The notes under the pieces were generated by a model. That model saw only the letters and a list, made by a program, of their open reading frames with translations, ran no database searches and was not told the DNA's origin. Both the position numbers and the translations under genes were made by a program. A DNA stretch of 64,000 nucleotides from Arcticibacter sp041902385 (GTDB lineage: Bacteria; Bacteroidota; Bacteroidia; Sphingobacteriales; Sphingobacteriaceae): NCBI RefSeq assembly GCF_041902385.1, contig NZ_CP169244.1, positions 744,001 to 808,000 of the forward strand. Direction: 5' to 3'. Shown piece after piece: positions 36,174-46,574 of the stretch. Numbering within the stretch: the stretch's first letter is position 1; each line of letters opens with the position of its first letter.

Positions 36174-36902
36174 CTATGGCAATCCCTGTGTCATTGCTTT
36201 ACCCAAGAAAAAATTAGTTTCGAGCCTGCGTTCTAAAGGATAACGCAAAAAGCTGTCGTGATAGGCTTTTTGCTTTCGGAGCTTAAAAAAGATGGCCCAG
36301 GCCATCGTTGGGAAAAAGCGGGCTAGCGGCTTTGCAAGTGCAGGCGGAAAGGGATAAAAATTGCTTCCGCCGAAGTCGGCCAGAACGTATGAATTATCGG
36401 AGGCGTTCACTAAGAGCTTCAGGACATCCTTCTTGGTGTACCCTCTAACATGGGCTGAATTGTTTTGAATAGAGGTGGGCTGTTCACCTAAAACCAGCAG
36501 GAGCCGGTTATGAAGGGAAGCAAGGTTGGGAACTCCTATTACGATGTGACCTCCCACTTTTAACACCCTGCTTATCTCATGGAGTATCCACCATACCTCT
36601 TTGCAATGCTCAAGGATTTGGTTGCATATGACCACGTCCACGGACTCTGCATCAAAAGGGAGCACATCTCTCTCAATGTTGAGGTTATGTACCACGATCT
36701 GGTGAGCCTCCAGGTCTTTGATATAGGGAGGATAGCACTCGACGGCGTGAAGACGGGAGGACGGGTTGTTGTGCTTGAAGATGAGGAGATCGTCGCCATG
36801 ACCGGCTCCGAGGTCGAGAATAAGGGCGTTGGCCGGTTGATTAACAGCGAACTGATGGATAAGATGTCGACCGTAATTAAGGCTTTTGTCGATTATTTTC
36901 AT
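36174..36902 (-). CDS. Class I SAM-dependent methyltransferase
   Basis: 242 residues, cytosolic. The Rossmann SAM-binding motif is LILDLGAGHGDDLLIF, followed by the acidic strand end HAVECYPPYI, and PFDAESVDVVICNQILEHC and ISRVLKVGGHIVIGVPNLAS, typical of Methyltransf_11/25 members. The C-terminal 70 residues (GYTKKDVLKLL ... FPPALAKPLARFF) resemble glycan-associated methyltransferases acting on lipid or sugar moieties, but the substrate is not evident. It is expressed ahead of the DUF885 gene on the same strand. Confidence 0.85.
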   Translation of the reverse strand: MKIIDKSLNYGRHLIHQFAVNQPANALILDLGAGHGDDLLIFKHNNPSSRLHAVECYPPYIKDLEAHQIVVHNLNIERDVLPFDAESVDVVICNQILEHCKEVWWILHEISRVLKVGGHIVIGVPNLASLHNRLLLVLGEQPTSIQNNSAHVRGYTKKDVLKLLVNASDNSYVLADFGGSNFYPFPPALAKPLARFFPTMAWAIFFKLRKQKAYHDSFLRYPLERRLETNFFLGKAMTQGLP

Positions 36903-37041
36903 TGCCAGGTTATCTGCTACATTGTATAGGCAACAGCCCTCAGCAGCTTTGGTTTCACAAAGCCCTCGAAATCAAAGACTATTGCCCGACAACAAACAGA
37001 TAAGGAACGTTTATCATCTAATTCCACGTGCAATCAACTAA

Positions 37042-37082
37042 AAATAAAAGGAGCACAGGTGACACCCATGCTCCTTTTATTT
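37042..37082. terminator. 14-bp perfect bidirectional terminator
   Basis: AAATAAAAGGAGCA (37042-37055) pairs exactly with TGCTCCTTTTATTT (37069-37082), giving T-rich tails on both strands. It lies 19 bases downstream of the OmpA-family gene (minus strand) and also faces outward in the other direction. Confidence 0.75.
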
Positions 37083-37100
37083 CAGATAATTTCAACGTGA

Positions 37101-37976
37101 TTATTTTGTTTCATCCTGGCCTTGCTCAGGCGCTTTGCCGATCAGGTCCATAAACTGGTCGAGCTTAGGAGTAATAATAATTTGCGTGCGTCGGTTCTTA
37201 GCGCGGCCCTCTTCGGTAGAGTTATCAGCTATCGGATTGTATTCCCCGCGCCCGCCGGCTGTAAGACGTCTCGGCTCTACACCATAGTTGTTCTGCAGGG
37301 CCTGCACGACGGAAGAGGCACGAAGTGCACTGAGATCCCAGTTGTTCCGGATGTTCTTTTGAGAAATAGGTACATTATCGGTGTTCCCTTCTATCAGCAC
37401 GTCGTATGTCTTGTAGTCTTTGATAATCTTGGAGATCTTCGATAATGTTTCTCCGGCTCTGTCAGAGATCTCATAGCTACCTGATTTGTACAGCATATTA
37501 TCAGACAAAGAAATATAAACCACCCCTTTTAATACCTGAACGTTCACGTCGCGCATTTCCTGCTGACTTAATGAACGGGTAAGGTTATTGGTGAGCACCA
37601 TGTTGAGGGAATCGCTTTTATTCTTGGCATTGACGAGCTGCTGGATATACTTATTGGAGCTGTTGATCTCATCTACCAGTTTGGAGATATTGACATTGCC
37701 CTGGCTGGTGGAGTTAAGACACTTGTCAAGGGCCTCCTGAAGCGATTTGACATTGGCTTTCTCTGAGGCGATCCGGTCTTCCAGATTCGACACTTTGTTG
37801 TTTGCCACAGCCAGACTTCTTTCTGTCAGCAGATATTTGTTCCGGAGATCACGCGTATTGCTGTCAAGACGGTTATACTTCGTTTGCAACGACTGGTATT
37901 CCTTTTTGCTAACACAGCTTTGGCCTAACATGGCAGCAAGGGCAAGAGCAAGTATTGATATTCGCGTTTTCATCAT
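37101..37976 (-). CDS. OmpA-family lipoprotein with coiled-coil
   Basis: 291 residues. Lipobox (AAMLGQSCVSKK), then a coiled-coil of about 90 residues (KKEYQSLQTKYNRL ... RDLRNKYLLTERSL ... LEDRIASEKANVKSLQEAL), then an OmpA-like peptidoglycan-binding domain (about 155-275): YKTYDVLIEGNTDNVPIS, LSALRASSVVQALQ, GRGEYNPIADNSTEEGRAKNRR, the last containing the diaminopimelate-binding N..R motif. Pal-like proteins anchor the outer membrane to peptidoglycan; this one has a long spacer. A strong terminator follows. Confidence 0.93.
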   Translation of the reverse strand: MMKTRISILALALAAMLGQSCVSKKEYQSLQTKYNRLDSNTRDLRNKYLLTERSLAVANNKVSNLEDRIASEKANVKSLQEALDKCLNSTSQGNVNISKLVDEINSSNKYIQQLVNAKNKSDSLNMVLTNNLTRSLSQQEMRDVNVQVLKGVVYISLSDNMLYKSGSYEISDRAGETLSKISKIIKDYKTYDVLIEGNTDNVPISQKNIRNNWDLSALRASSVVQALQNNYGVEPRRLTAGGRGEYNPIADNSTEEGRAKNRRTQIIITPKLDQFMDLIGKAPEQGQDETK

Positions 37977-38222
37977 ATTTACACTTTAGTTAAAAATTGA
38001 ACATTACAAATTAAACTGACCAAACTTAAGAAAGTTTTTCTTATGAAAGTCGACCCTACTTCTACCAAATGAGGAAAGAAGGACAATTCCCCACTCCTTC
38101 AATAATAGTACCAATACTTTAGACTGTACCGCGGGCTAAAACGTTTATCTCTACTTACAGTATTTATTGACTACTCAGCGCTCTGCATTGTTTGTTAATA
38201 CAAGGTATCCAAAGCCATAAGG

Positions 38223-39323
38223 TTATTTGATGCTGGTAAGTGCCCCTACTTCCTTAACGCTTTCAGCAATTGGATGATCAGCTTTAAACTGAAAACCCAA
38301 TAAATTTGCCATTAATTGTGCAAGCTGTTTCTGGTATAGTTGCATGCTAGTTTTTACTTCTCCGCGCGGAGGAACATTGGGGGAGAGCAAGGCAAACCAT
38401 GTTTGACTAGCGCCTGCTATCTTTTTTCCGTGGCTGGTCCACAGGGGCCCCTCGCCTCTGCCGTGATCCACGGTGATTAATAATGCTGTTTTATCTTTGT
38501 AAGCACGGTCTGTCTGGACAAACTCCCATATTTCCTTAATCCATTCGTCGACCTGATGCGCCGCGTTCAGATATGATTTATACTTGCCTGCGTGCGCCCA
38601 TTCATCAGTCTCACCGTACGCGACATAAAGCACTTTCGGCTTGTGCTTTTCTAGATATTCCATGGCTGCGTAATGTGTAAACACATCCAGACATTCAGCA
38701 GATCCCCAAGGCTTATAACTGTCTGCCAGCATATTTTCAAGCATTTTTTCCCTTTCAGAGGGATGCCTTCCACCGATCGGATCAAAAGCGGCAGTGACGG
38801 GGACACCAGAGTTCTCTTCATTCAAAATCCTGTTGAATGCATCCCAAGCTCCAAAAGCAGCTACCTTTCCATTAAATCCTTTCTGTTGCTGGAGATACGC
38901 CAGAATAGTAGTATTTGGGTTGTTCTCGAAATCATTGGAATTCACTCTTTCATCAACGTATCCCGTGAGCAGTTCGCTGTAACCAGGGTATGAAAACCAG
39001 TATGGATTATCATTGTCAACCCTGGTACCCGCCGACCGATTTCCATACAACTGACCACGGGATACTACCTCATGCCATAGGAAAGGGAACAGCTTCTCTC
39101 TACTATCTTTCTCTGTCGGCCCTCCATAGTCGGCGTTGATGGAGGCGGCGTTGTTTTCATTGAATTGCGGATTATTACAAATAGAAGTATCGACACCTTT
39201 AAAAATTTCCTGCCACCGTAACCCGTCAGTGGTTATAAGTATGAGATTCTCGACTTTTGTTTGACCAGACAACTCGTTCACTATGAACAAGATGAGAAGA
39301 ACCCCAAGGGTTCTCTTTAGCAT
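38223..39323 (-). CDS. Exported alkaline-phosphatase superfamily protein
   Basis: 366 residues from the ATG at 39323 (MLKRTLGVLLILFIV), a signal peptide ending ELSGQTK. The alkaline phosphatase/phosphodiesterase superfamily is shown by NLILITTDGLRWQEIF (first metal aspartate and nucleophile region), YSELLTGYVDERV, YGETDEWAHAGKYK, and TALLITVDHGRG with the Asp-His metal pair. Sulfatases, phosphodiesterases and phosphonate hydrolases share this fold, and the specific substrate is unclear. It is transcribed alone. Confidence 0.8.
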   Translation of the reverse strand: MLKRTLGVLLILFIVNELSGQTKVENLILITTDGLRWQEIFKGVDTSICNNPQFNENNAASINADYGGPTEKDSREKLFPFLWHEVVSRGQLYGNRSAGTRVDNDNPYWFSYPGYSELLTGYVDERVNSNDFENNPNTTILAYLQQQKGFNGKVAAFGAWDAFNRILNEENSGVPVTAAFDPIGGRHPSEREKMLENMLADSYKPWGSAECLDVFTHYAAMEYLEKHKPKVLYVAYGETDEWAHAGKYKSYLNAAHQVDEWIKEIWEFVQTDRAYKDKTALLITVDHGRGEGPLWTSHGKKIAGASQTWFALLSPNVPPRGEVKTSMQLYQKQLAQLMANLLGFQFKADHPIAESVKEVGALTSIK

Positions 39324-39628
39324 TTTTTCCATTTTTTATAAAACATCACCCTTGCGGGGCATTTCGAACAAGGTTAGGAAAAAAATATACAACAAACTTT
39401 AACAATTAGTTAAGCAATTGTTTCCGGAAGCGCTTGTTACGCCAATTGACTTATCACGTTTTAAGATGATTCGCATCACATTTCACAGACTTACTGCCGA
39501 CATTTTTTTCAGGATAAAGCTTTTGGCAAAATTTGGCAAAAACATGTAACTCTTTTGGCAAACAGTCAGTAAAACGCAGTACTTCATATCTATGAAGGAC
39601 AGGGACTTGGGAACTATATACATTATTT

Positions 39629-41905
39629 ATGAGTTCAAAACATACCCTTTCCTTCTCTTGTATTAGGAAACACACACAGTGGCCCAAAGTCACTAAAGAA
39701 AGAAAAAGCAAAGAGCTAGCAAAAATATTAGTACTGTTTTTACTGGCATTATCATGGGCAGGAGTTAAAGCTCAAAGCTTGAACGCCTGGGGAAGCTATT
39801 ACAATGGCAAAGAAAGTCCAGCAGCGGCAACCCCCATTGTTTTTAGCTCTCTTAGCTGGAAAATGGTGTCGGCAGGCGACAGATTCGCTCTGGCAATTAA
39901 GAACGATGGAACGTTATGGGGTTGGGGAGATAACTCTAAGGGCGGACTAGGAATCGGTGCGGACCTTTCTCAAAAAAACAATCCTGTTCAAATTGGAACT
40001 GATAATACATGGTCTACCATCGACGTGAGCTATCTGGGAAGCAGCTACGCGATTAAGAAAGATGGCTCGCTTTGGTCATGGGGGGATAACAGGAAGGGGC
40101 AACTTGGATACGGCACAAACGAGGCGCCTCAATTAACACCAAGACAGGTAGGATCAGCAACTGACTGGAAAGACGTAAAAGCCGGCGACTTTTCCGTTCT
40201 TGCACTGAAAAAGAACGGTAGTATCTGGACTGCCGGAACCTCAGCCTTTGGACAACTGGGAGACGCAACAGACGCAGACCGGGCAGAGTTCAAACAGGTG
40301 GGAACAGACCTTAACTGGTCTACCATTGCTGCAGGGGCAGAGCATTATCTTGCTATTAAAACCGACGGCAGCTTGTGGGCCTGGGGATTGAATGCTTCCG
40401 GCCAGTTAGGTGATGGGACAGTTGATAATCGGAATACTCCTGTTCGAATAGGTAGTTCCAACAATTGGAAGTGCGTTGCTTCGAGATTTGCGAGCTCTTT
40501 TGCCATTGACAACCAAGGAGTCATCTGGGCGACAGGAGACAACTCCTACGGTCAGCTGGGAGATGGCACTGAAACAAACCGGACCACCTATAGCAAAATT
40601 GGCACCGACACAGACTGGAAAATTGTCGCACCAGGCGACTTCCATACAGTAGCCGTAAAGAAAGATGGCTCTTTATGGTCCTGGGGCTGGAATTCTAATG
40701 GGCAGCTGGGAGATGCGACAGTTGTATCCAAACTGAGTCCCACTCGTTCAGCCGTGGCAGGAAAGGTAGTATATGCGGAAAGTGGCTGGACCGATGTATT
40801 CTGTTTAGTTCAAACGACCCCGGACACTCCAACTAATGTGCAAGCCCTGGCAGGGAATGCATTCAATACCTTGAACTGGAGCGCCGTTACCGAAGCAAAC
40901 GTCACCGGCTTCCGTATCTACGGCGGAACAGAACCTGGAATACTAACGCTGATGGACACAGTTAAAGCGAATATTAGCAGCTATATACATAATAATTTAA
41001 TGAACGGGACTACTTACTACTACCGCTTGGCTGCTTATAATTCTTATGGCGAAAGCGAATATAGTCCACTAGTTCAAGCAACACCAAAAGACCTTAAACC
41101 TACTATTACGCTCAACACTCTCGCAGCTAAGCAGTATGGGGACGCAGATTTCGAAATATCGGCCAAAACAAATTTTACTGGGTTGGAAAAGAATATAACT
41201 TACAATAGCAGCAATCCTGAAGTTGCGGTAATAACGAACGGGAAAGTACGAATCACCGGTATCGGATCAACTCAAATCGTTGCAAGTCTTGATGGCCCCT
41301 CATCCTTTAATGGTATCTCCGCAGCGCAAGAACTTATAGTAACGAAAGCCGGGCAGATTATTACCGGCGAAAAACTGCCGACCCTTCATCTGGACGGAAA
41401 AAGCCACGACTTAAAGCTAAACTGCTCCTCAGGCCTTCCTCTTCAGGTAAAAAGCCTTAATCCTTTTATTCTCAAGGCAGACGGAAATACATTAATCCCA
41501 GAGGGAGTGGGGACTGCAACTATAATTGTGACGCAGGAAGGCAACGAGAACTATCTTCCTGCTGAAGCAACTTTTAATATAGTTGTGGCCGCAGGCGAGC
41601 AGGAGATCAACGTCCACCAGGCTGTTTCTCCAAACGGGGACGGCATAAATGACAATCTTATTCTTGACGGCCTCGGCCTATACTCGGATTACGAACTCGT
41701 CATCGTAAACAGAAACGGCACGAAGATCCTGGAGGCTAATCAAAATGCAACGTCTATGTCAGCCGGCAGGACCATGCAATCTGGAAGTGCTTCAGTAGAG
41801 TGCAAACTTCCAGAAATACCTGCGGGGACATATTTTTACGCACTTAAGTTTAAAGACGCAGAGACTTGGAAGCATCAGACCGGATATTTTGTTCTGAAGT
41901 ATTAA
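39629..41905 (+). CDS. Exported seven-bladed RCC1 propeller protein with FnIII and T9SS C-terminal domain
   Basis: 758 residues, probably exported by the type IX secretion system. Order: a long basic start and signal peptide (about 1-48, FLLALSWAGVKAQ); RCC1 repeats (about 50-385) with LWGWGDNSKGGLGIG, LWSWGDNRKGQLGYG, IWTAGTSAFGQLGDA, LWAWGLNASGQLGDG, IWATGDNSYGQLGDG, LWSWGWNSNGQLGDA and a first degenerate blade LNAWGSYYNG, making seven; an FnIII domain (about 395-485); a bacterial Ig-like region; and a CHU_C gliding-type C-terminus starting INVHQAVSPNGDGINDNL. It would stay at or near the surface, as a binding scaffold. A huge hairpin follows. Confidence 0.88.
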   Translation: MSSKHTLSFSCIRKHTQWPKVTKERKSKELAKILVLFLLALSWAGVKAQSLNAWGSYYNGKESPAAATPIVFSSLSWKMVSAGDRFALAIKNDGTLWGWGDNSKGGLGIGADLSQKNNPVQIGTDNTWSTIDVSYLGSSYAIKKDGSLWSWGDNRKGQLGYGTNEAPQLTPRQVGSATDWKDVKAGDFSVLALKKNGSIWTAGTSAFGQLGDATDADRAEFKQVGTDLNWSTIAAGAEHYLAIKTDGSLWAWGLNASGQLGDGTVDNRNTPVRIGSSNNWKCVASRFASSFAIDNQGVIWATGDNSYGQLGDGTETNRTTYSKIGTDTDWKIVAPGDFHTVAVKKDGSLWSWGWNSNGQLGDATVVSKLSPTRSAVAGKVVYAESGWTDVFCLVQTTPDTPTNVQALAGNAFNTLNWSAVTEANVTGFRIYGGTEPGILTLMDTVKANISSYIHNNLMNGTTYYYRLAAYNSYGESEYSPLVQATPKDLKPTITLNTLAAKQYGDADFEISAKTNFTGLEKNITYNSSNPEVAVITNGKVRITGIGSTQIVASLDGPSSFNGISAAQELIVTKAGQIITGEKLPTLHLDGKSHDLKLNCSSGLPLQVKSLNPFILKADGNTLIPEGVGTATIIVTQEGNENYLPAEATFNIVVAAGEQEINVHQAVSPNGDGINDNLILDGLGLYSDYELVIVNRNGTKILEANQNATSMSAGRTMQSGSASVECKLPEIPAGTYFYALKFKDAETWKHQTGYFVLKY

Positions 41906-41912
41906 CAGAAGA

Positions 41913-41970
41913 ACTTTTAAACAGGAATAGCGGCTTACCTGGCGGTAAACCGCTATTCCTGTTTAAAAGT
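41913..41970 (+). terminator. 27-bp near-perfect terminator hairpin
   Basis: 27-base arms at 41913-41939 and 41944-41970 with one mismatch and a TGGC loop, ending in TTTAAAAGT. It begins eight bases after the RCC1 gene stop. The arms begin with A/T-rich sequence, so the structure could terminate from both strands. Confidence 0.75.
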
Positions 41971-42615
41971 CAGATGAGGCCAAGACTTTCAGTTGCAGGT
42001 ACGACGCGTCTTCTGCAACGATATTAGGAAACTGGTTGGTCCGGAAATCTTTAATAATGAAGTTCGGCCTGTTTCCTTCGATACTATTACTCAACAGGTG
42101 TTATAAGGCAAGCTGAGCAAGCTTTCCATTGCGCGGCCTTGCCTTATTAAGCTAAGTCAAACAATACCTCTTTAGCCTACTAATTATTATGAGAAAATCA
42201 TAAACAGAGCTTACCGATGACAACAAGATAATATGCAGAGACGAAGGATCAGCAGCACTATGCAATAAATAATGGCAACTGGCTATTCCTGTGCAGAAGT
42301 AGGATCAACCTAATTTAGCAAAAAGCGTATCAGGACCGTGCCCCTAATATACATCCTATTAAGTTTCCTTGTATCATAGTGGGCTGCAGATGTTGCGATT
42401 TGCTAAGACCGACGTCTAATATTCTTTAAAAGAGTATAAAAATAGCGCTTTACCGGTTCGCGTTGTTCGCGTACCATTAGGAACTTGCGACCTCCTCGTT
42501 GCGGTTAGTTGAACTTGCGCATTTCTCCACCATATTAGCGGTTCGACCGGACTGTCTTTCAGCTCAGCAATGAAAAACAAACAAAATAATGGCTGACAGA
42601 ACTTTTTGTATGTAT
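41971..42615. other. Non-coding region left of the insertion sequence
   Basis: About 645 bases with stops in all frames. Parts such as CGTTGTTCGCG and GCAACGAGGAGG (complement) near 42465-42505 look like possible decayed coding or tRNA-like sequence, but no complete tRNA and no homology could be supported. Nothing else is visible. Confidence 0.4.
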
Positions 42616-44381
42616 AAAAAAAGAGACTAGCATTTTTGAGGGCACTGAAAAAGTTCTAAGGGACAAAAGGAGTAGAAGACGAGGGTTTTCTGCTCCTTTT
42701 TTGTATCTTAAAGTGTCGAAAGAAAGACACTAAGATGCTTGCCCAACAACAACAGATACAGTTCAGCGCGTTTTCAGGGCTATATGACCTGATCGTTCCC
42801 AAAGACAATCTACTGCGTAAGATCAACGACCTGATAGATTTTACATTTATCTATGAAGAACTGGTCAGCAAATATTGCATGACCAACGGCAGGAAGGCTG
42901 AAAGCCCTGTGCGAATGTTCAAATACCTGTTGTTGAAAACGATCTATACGGTTTCGGATGTGGATGTTGTTGAGCGTTCGCAGTATGATATGTCCTTCAA
43001 ATATTTCCTTGATATGTCGCCTGAGGAAGGAGTTATCGACCCCAGTTCATTAACAAAGTTCAGGAAGCTGCGGTTAAAGGATAATGATCTGTTAAACCTG
43101 CTCATTAATAAAACAGTAACAATAGCTATTGAAAAAGGGATCATCCGGTCAAAGTCTATCATTGTTGATGCTACCCATTCCCTGTCGAGGTCAAACCCTT
43201 ATTCAGCCTTGGAAGTACTACGGGAGCGTTCAAAGCTACTGCGCAAAGCGGTATACGCGATAGATGAAGACATGAAAGCAATAATGCCTGAAAAGAACAG
43301 CACAGAGGAATTGGATAAAGAACTGGCCTATTGCAGTGCATTGGAAAAGTGTATCGAAGCTGACAAGACGCTAAGCCAGATACCGTCGGTAAAAGAGAAG
43401 TTGAATCTGTTGAAAGAGACGGTGGCAGATACGCAGGAACACTATACATTATCCAAAGACAGGGATGCCAAAACAGGCCATAAATCAGCTGATAGTTCAT
43501 TCTTTGGTTACAAGACCCATTTGGCGATGACAGAGGAGCGCATCATCACTGCTGCTGTAGTTACTTCAGGGGAAAAGGGCGATGGCCCCCAACTCCCCAA
43601 ACTGTTGGAGATCAGTCAGCAAAATGGCATTAAAGTAGAAACGGTCATCGGCGATTCAGCTTATTCAGGGAAAGATAACCTTGCCTTAATGAATGGACAA
43701 GGCATCAAAACGGTGGCCAAACTGAACCCTGCCATCACCCAGGGGTCAGAAAAGAAGAAGATAAGTTCGATTACAATAAGGACGCTGATATGTTCGTCTG
43801 CCCGGCGGGACATCTGGCCTTCCGAAAGGCACGTTGCGGGAAAAAAATATTGGAGAAAACCAGGTGGACACCTATTACTTTGATGTTGAAAAGTGTAAGG
43901 TTTGCCCATTGAGAGAGAATTGCTATAGGCCCGGAGCAAAGTTCAAAACCTACTCGGTTAGTATAAAATCAGACACGCACCTGCAGCAGATGGCATTTCA
44001 GGAAACAGACGAGTATAAGCAGAAGATCAAACACCGGTATAAGGTCGAAGCCAAGAACAGTGAACTAAAAAACGTTCATGGCTATGGCCGGGCGATAGCC
44101 TATGGCATCGAAAATATGCAGATGCAGGGCGCACTGGCCATCTTTACTGTAAATCTGAAAAGGATCATCAAACTGATCAACTAAGTTCCCGGAAAAATCA
44201 CGCCCGATTGCCCAATCTGTTCTGTATACGCCTGTATCGGCTATAAAAAACCACCCAACCAAATAGTGGACAAAAAGAAAAGCGACCAAGTAAAAGTTGC
44301 CTTTCTCTTGATCGCTTTTTTAATACAGCATTATTGAGCTGCTTTTTCAGTGCCCTCGCATTTTTGCCAGTCTCTTTTTTT
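42616..44381 (+). mobile_element. IS1182-type insertion sequence
   Basis: About 1.77 kb. The left end (42616-42653) and the complement of the right end (44342-44381) share AAAAAAAGAGACT and GAGGGCACTGAAAAAG with a small difference between them, so the ends are imperfect inverted repeats of 38-40 bases. The enclosed transposase has DDE residues and C-x-x-C motifs typical of the IS1182 family. No clear target duplication is visible in the flanks, so the exact outer limits are uncertain. It inserted 15 bases past the LruC gene's stop. Confidence 0.8.
42735..44184 (+). pseudogene. IS1182-family transposase, frame-broken twice
   Basis: DDE transposase. The first frame runs to a stop at 43881-43883 and covers the N-terminal domain (SAFSGLYDLIVPKDNLLRKI), the first aspartate in SIIVDATHSL and the second in TVIGDSAYSG. 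The C-terminal part, with CKVCPLRENCY and the glutamate region KVEAKNSELKNVHGYGR, lies in another frame. Adding one A to the A4 run at 43750-43753 and one to the A7 run at 43841-43847 restores a 483-codon protein with the bridging DYNKDADMFVCPAGHL segment. As given, the catalytic triad is split and the product would be inactive. Confidence 0.85.
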
Positions 44382-44396
44382 GATGGTCGTTTGCTA

Positions 44397-46508
44397 CTAC
44401 TTGTTATAGATTTTAGAAGATACTCTAAAGCTTAGAAGACTTGAGCTGAACCAGTCAGGGAATAGGCCTCCTCCACTTTGTGCCCAATCTAAAAAATGAG
44501 GATAAGCTTCGCTAATATTAGTTTTTTCCGTGGGGTAGTCAAACTTATCAGGAAAACTCAGCGCCCACGGCCAATTCTGTCCATTTAAATAGTACCGGTT
44601 ACTACTAACCGAACTATTATCATCATTACTCCCAAACAAACTCATATCGGCCTTGTCGGTCGGTTTTTTACCTGGCAGATGGACTTCATAGCCTCTTCGT
44701 TGATTCGTCACCAAAAACGGATTAAAGGGTGCAGTGGCTGAAAGTGTAAAGCTAACGGGACTTGAAAACACAATATTAACAGTAGCCGTGAGGGGTGCTA
44801 TCCAGGCCTTCCCAGGTACCGTATTTACCAACGTAGAATTATCAGGGTTCTTAATCAAATTATCCGTATTGTCGAAAGGAAAAACAACTGCATTTCGCTG
44901 ACCAGCCTCAGTACCGTTAGCGTTTCTCAGTACATAGCTTCCCACCTGCAAGTTTTGTCCCGTCACCGAAGCAATCTTGTCATAGGTAAAAGGTAGTTCA
45001 ATGCCAAGCCCGTTCTTATAGTCTGCTCCTACTGCTACAGGTTGAAACTCCCCTCGCATTTCAACCACAGCATTAGCGGCATTAGAAATGCATGTATATC
45101 GGTAATTAACAACAAGATCGTTTAAGTCATAGTCGGCTGTTTTTGGCCAGCTATCTTCAAAGGCCAGTGTTGACCATCCTGATGCGGATGGATAATAAGT
45201 AATATAAGCCTTATTGGGGTCATTAGGAAACTCGTCAATGTCATTAAACACGCCATCGCCATCGTCATCGTTTCCTTTATCAATAGCAGATACACCATCT
45301 GAAGAAATAGCAGTTGAAGGGTTAGCTGAGGCATAAACAACCAAATCATTAAAGTCATTATCGGAATTGCTTTGGCGATTGACATCCTCAAAGCCCATAA
45401 CAAACAAGCTATGAATATCGTCATACAAAAGAACACTGTGCTTCTTTAGCGACGTTGTCGTCTCTGGATTGAACTTCTGGTCTGTATAAAACTTCGTGTT
45501 CGAAGTAACGATACCGTTTCCATTCCAGGCGTCCTGAATGAGGACAAAGGCAATGGTAGTACCCTTTGTAAACCGACCAAGCTTTACCTTATCTCCTGAT
45601 TTGAGCCCACCTGATGAAGAAAGAGCAGAGGCGTTGGGGAAAACCATGGTAACCTTGTCGATCCCTCCATAATACGTTCCTGCAGTAGCCGTAGAAGGCA
45701 CTGAGCCCGTAGGATAGGTATAATAGGCCAGCGTATTACGATAGGAAGCGCCTTCTGAGACAAAAGTAATCCACACTTCCCCCGTTTCCTGCACGTTGAT
45801 GTTAGGGACCGCTGCGGATGACAGATACTGCGGATGAGTAACGCTTAAAGCCTTACCCTCTGGAAGGGAAGCATTTACATACGACAATAATGAAGATGAA
45901 ATTACATCCGGAGTACTTTCAAGATATTTAGGTCTTCCTAATGCAAAAGGATACTGAGTTGTATTTACCATAGCCTCTGCTGAGCCGGTGTAGGGAGACG
46001 GATATACGTAATCCACCCCGAAGCCGCCTAGCATTGTTGCTCCGTTAGAGCCGGTTTTAGCAACAGGAGTACTTTCAGGTATGATATCTCCTGAAGCGCC
46101 ATCCGCGCCCCCAATAGTAATATTTAAGGCAGTCTTTCCCCCTGCATAAACCTTTACACGATTCAGTAAACCCACGTAATTTGGGCTCACATCAAGAGTG
46201 TCTAAATAAGCAGGTACTGAAATGACAGTATTGACGTACCCCTTGTTGTCGCTAATGGCACGTAGATAAATATCATTTGGATTATCGGCTCCTGTAACCG
46301 TAACTAATGCCCCTTTGATGGGCTCTCCATTGTTGGTCAGCAACCGCAAGGACAATAACAAGTCCTTCGTTGTAGAAAAAACAAAATTATCAGGAGCTAT
46401 CTTTACCACTCCTGGCTCTTCCACATCTGAATTGCGGTCTTTTTTGCACGCCGTCGCTATAAGCAGGACAGGAACAAACAGAAATAAAACTGATGCCTTA
46501 ACTCTCAT
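44397..46508 (-). CDS. LruC-domain surface lipoprotein
   Basis: 703 residues. Lipobox VLLIATACKKD. After an Ig-like N-terminal region (TVTGADNPNDIYLRAISDNK) comes a central DUF4114-like part with LYDDIHSLFVMGFEDVNR and NDFNDLVVYA, then a calcium-type DKGNDDDGDGVFNDIDEFP loop, then the LruC domain: TLAFEDSWPKTADYDLNDLV with the later QRRGYEVHLPGKKPTD and SFPDKFDYPTEKTNISEAYP. LruC proteins are outer-surface lipoproteins of unknown biochemical role; the calcium-binding repeats suggest an adhesin or binding function. The IS ends 15 bases downstream. Confidence 0.88.
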   Translation of the reverse strand: MRVKASVLFLFVPVLLIATACKKDRNSDVEEPGVVKIAPDNFVFSTTKDLLLSLRLLTNNGEPIKGALVTVTGADNPNDIYLRAISDNKGYVNTVISVPAYLDTLDVSPNYVGLLNRVKVYAGGKTALNITIGGADGASGDIIPESTPVAKTGSNGATMLGGFGVDYVYPSPYTGSAEAMVNTTQYPFALGRPKYLESTPDVISSSLLSYVNASLPEGKALSVTHPQYLSSAAVPNINVQETGEVWITFVSEGASYRNTLAYYTYPTGSVPSTATAGTYYGGIDKVTMVFPNASALSSSGGLKSGDKVKLGRFTKGTTIAFVLIQDAWNGNGIVTSNTKFYTDQKFNPETTTSLKKHSVLLYDDIHSLFVMGFEDVNRQSNSDNDFNDLVVYASANPSTAISSDGVSAIDKGNDDDGDGVFNDIDEFPNDPNKAYITYYPSASGWSTLAFEDSWPKTADYDLNDLVVNYRYTCISNAANAVVEMRGEFQPVAVGADYKNGLGIELPFTYDKIASVTGQNLQVGSYVLRNANGTEAGQRNAVVFPFDNTDNLIKNPDNSTLVNTVPGKAWIAPLTATVNIVFSSPVSFTLSATAPFNPFLVTNQRRGYEVHLPGKKPTDKADMSLFGSNDDNSSVSSNRYYLNGQNWPWALSFPDKFDYPTEKTNISEAYPHFLDWAQSGGGLFPDWFSSSLLSFRVSSKIYNK

Positions 46509-46574
46509 AAAAAATATATCGTCCCCGTTATACTACTATTTAGTAAAAAAGTTACCTAAAGATGCCTCCACACA

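Noticed and set aside
42460..42560. tRNA-like fragments such as GGTTCGACC and GAGGTCGCAAGTTC (complement)
   Set aside because: No acceptor stem, anticodon arm or CCA-flanking structure could be assembled around them.
43841..43847. Programmed -1 frameshifting at AAAAAAA in the transposase
   Set aside because: The codon phase is not A AAA AAA and a second break lies upstream; an indel is simpler.
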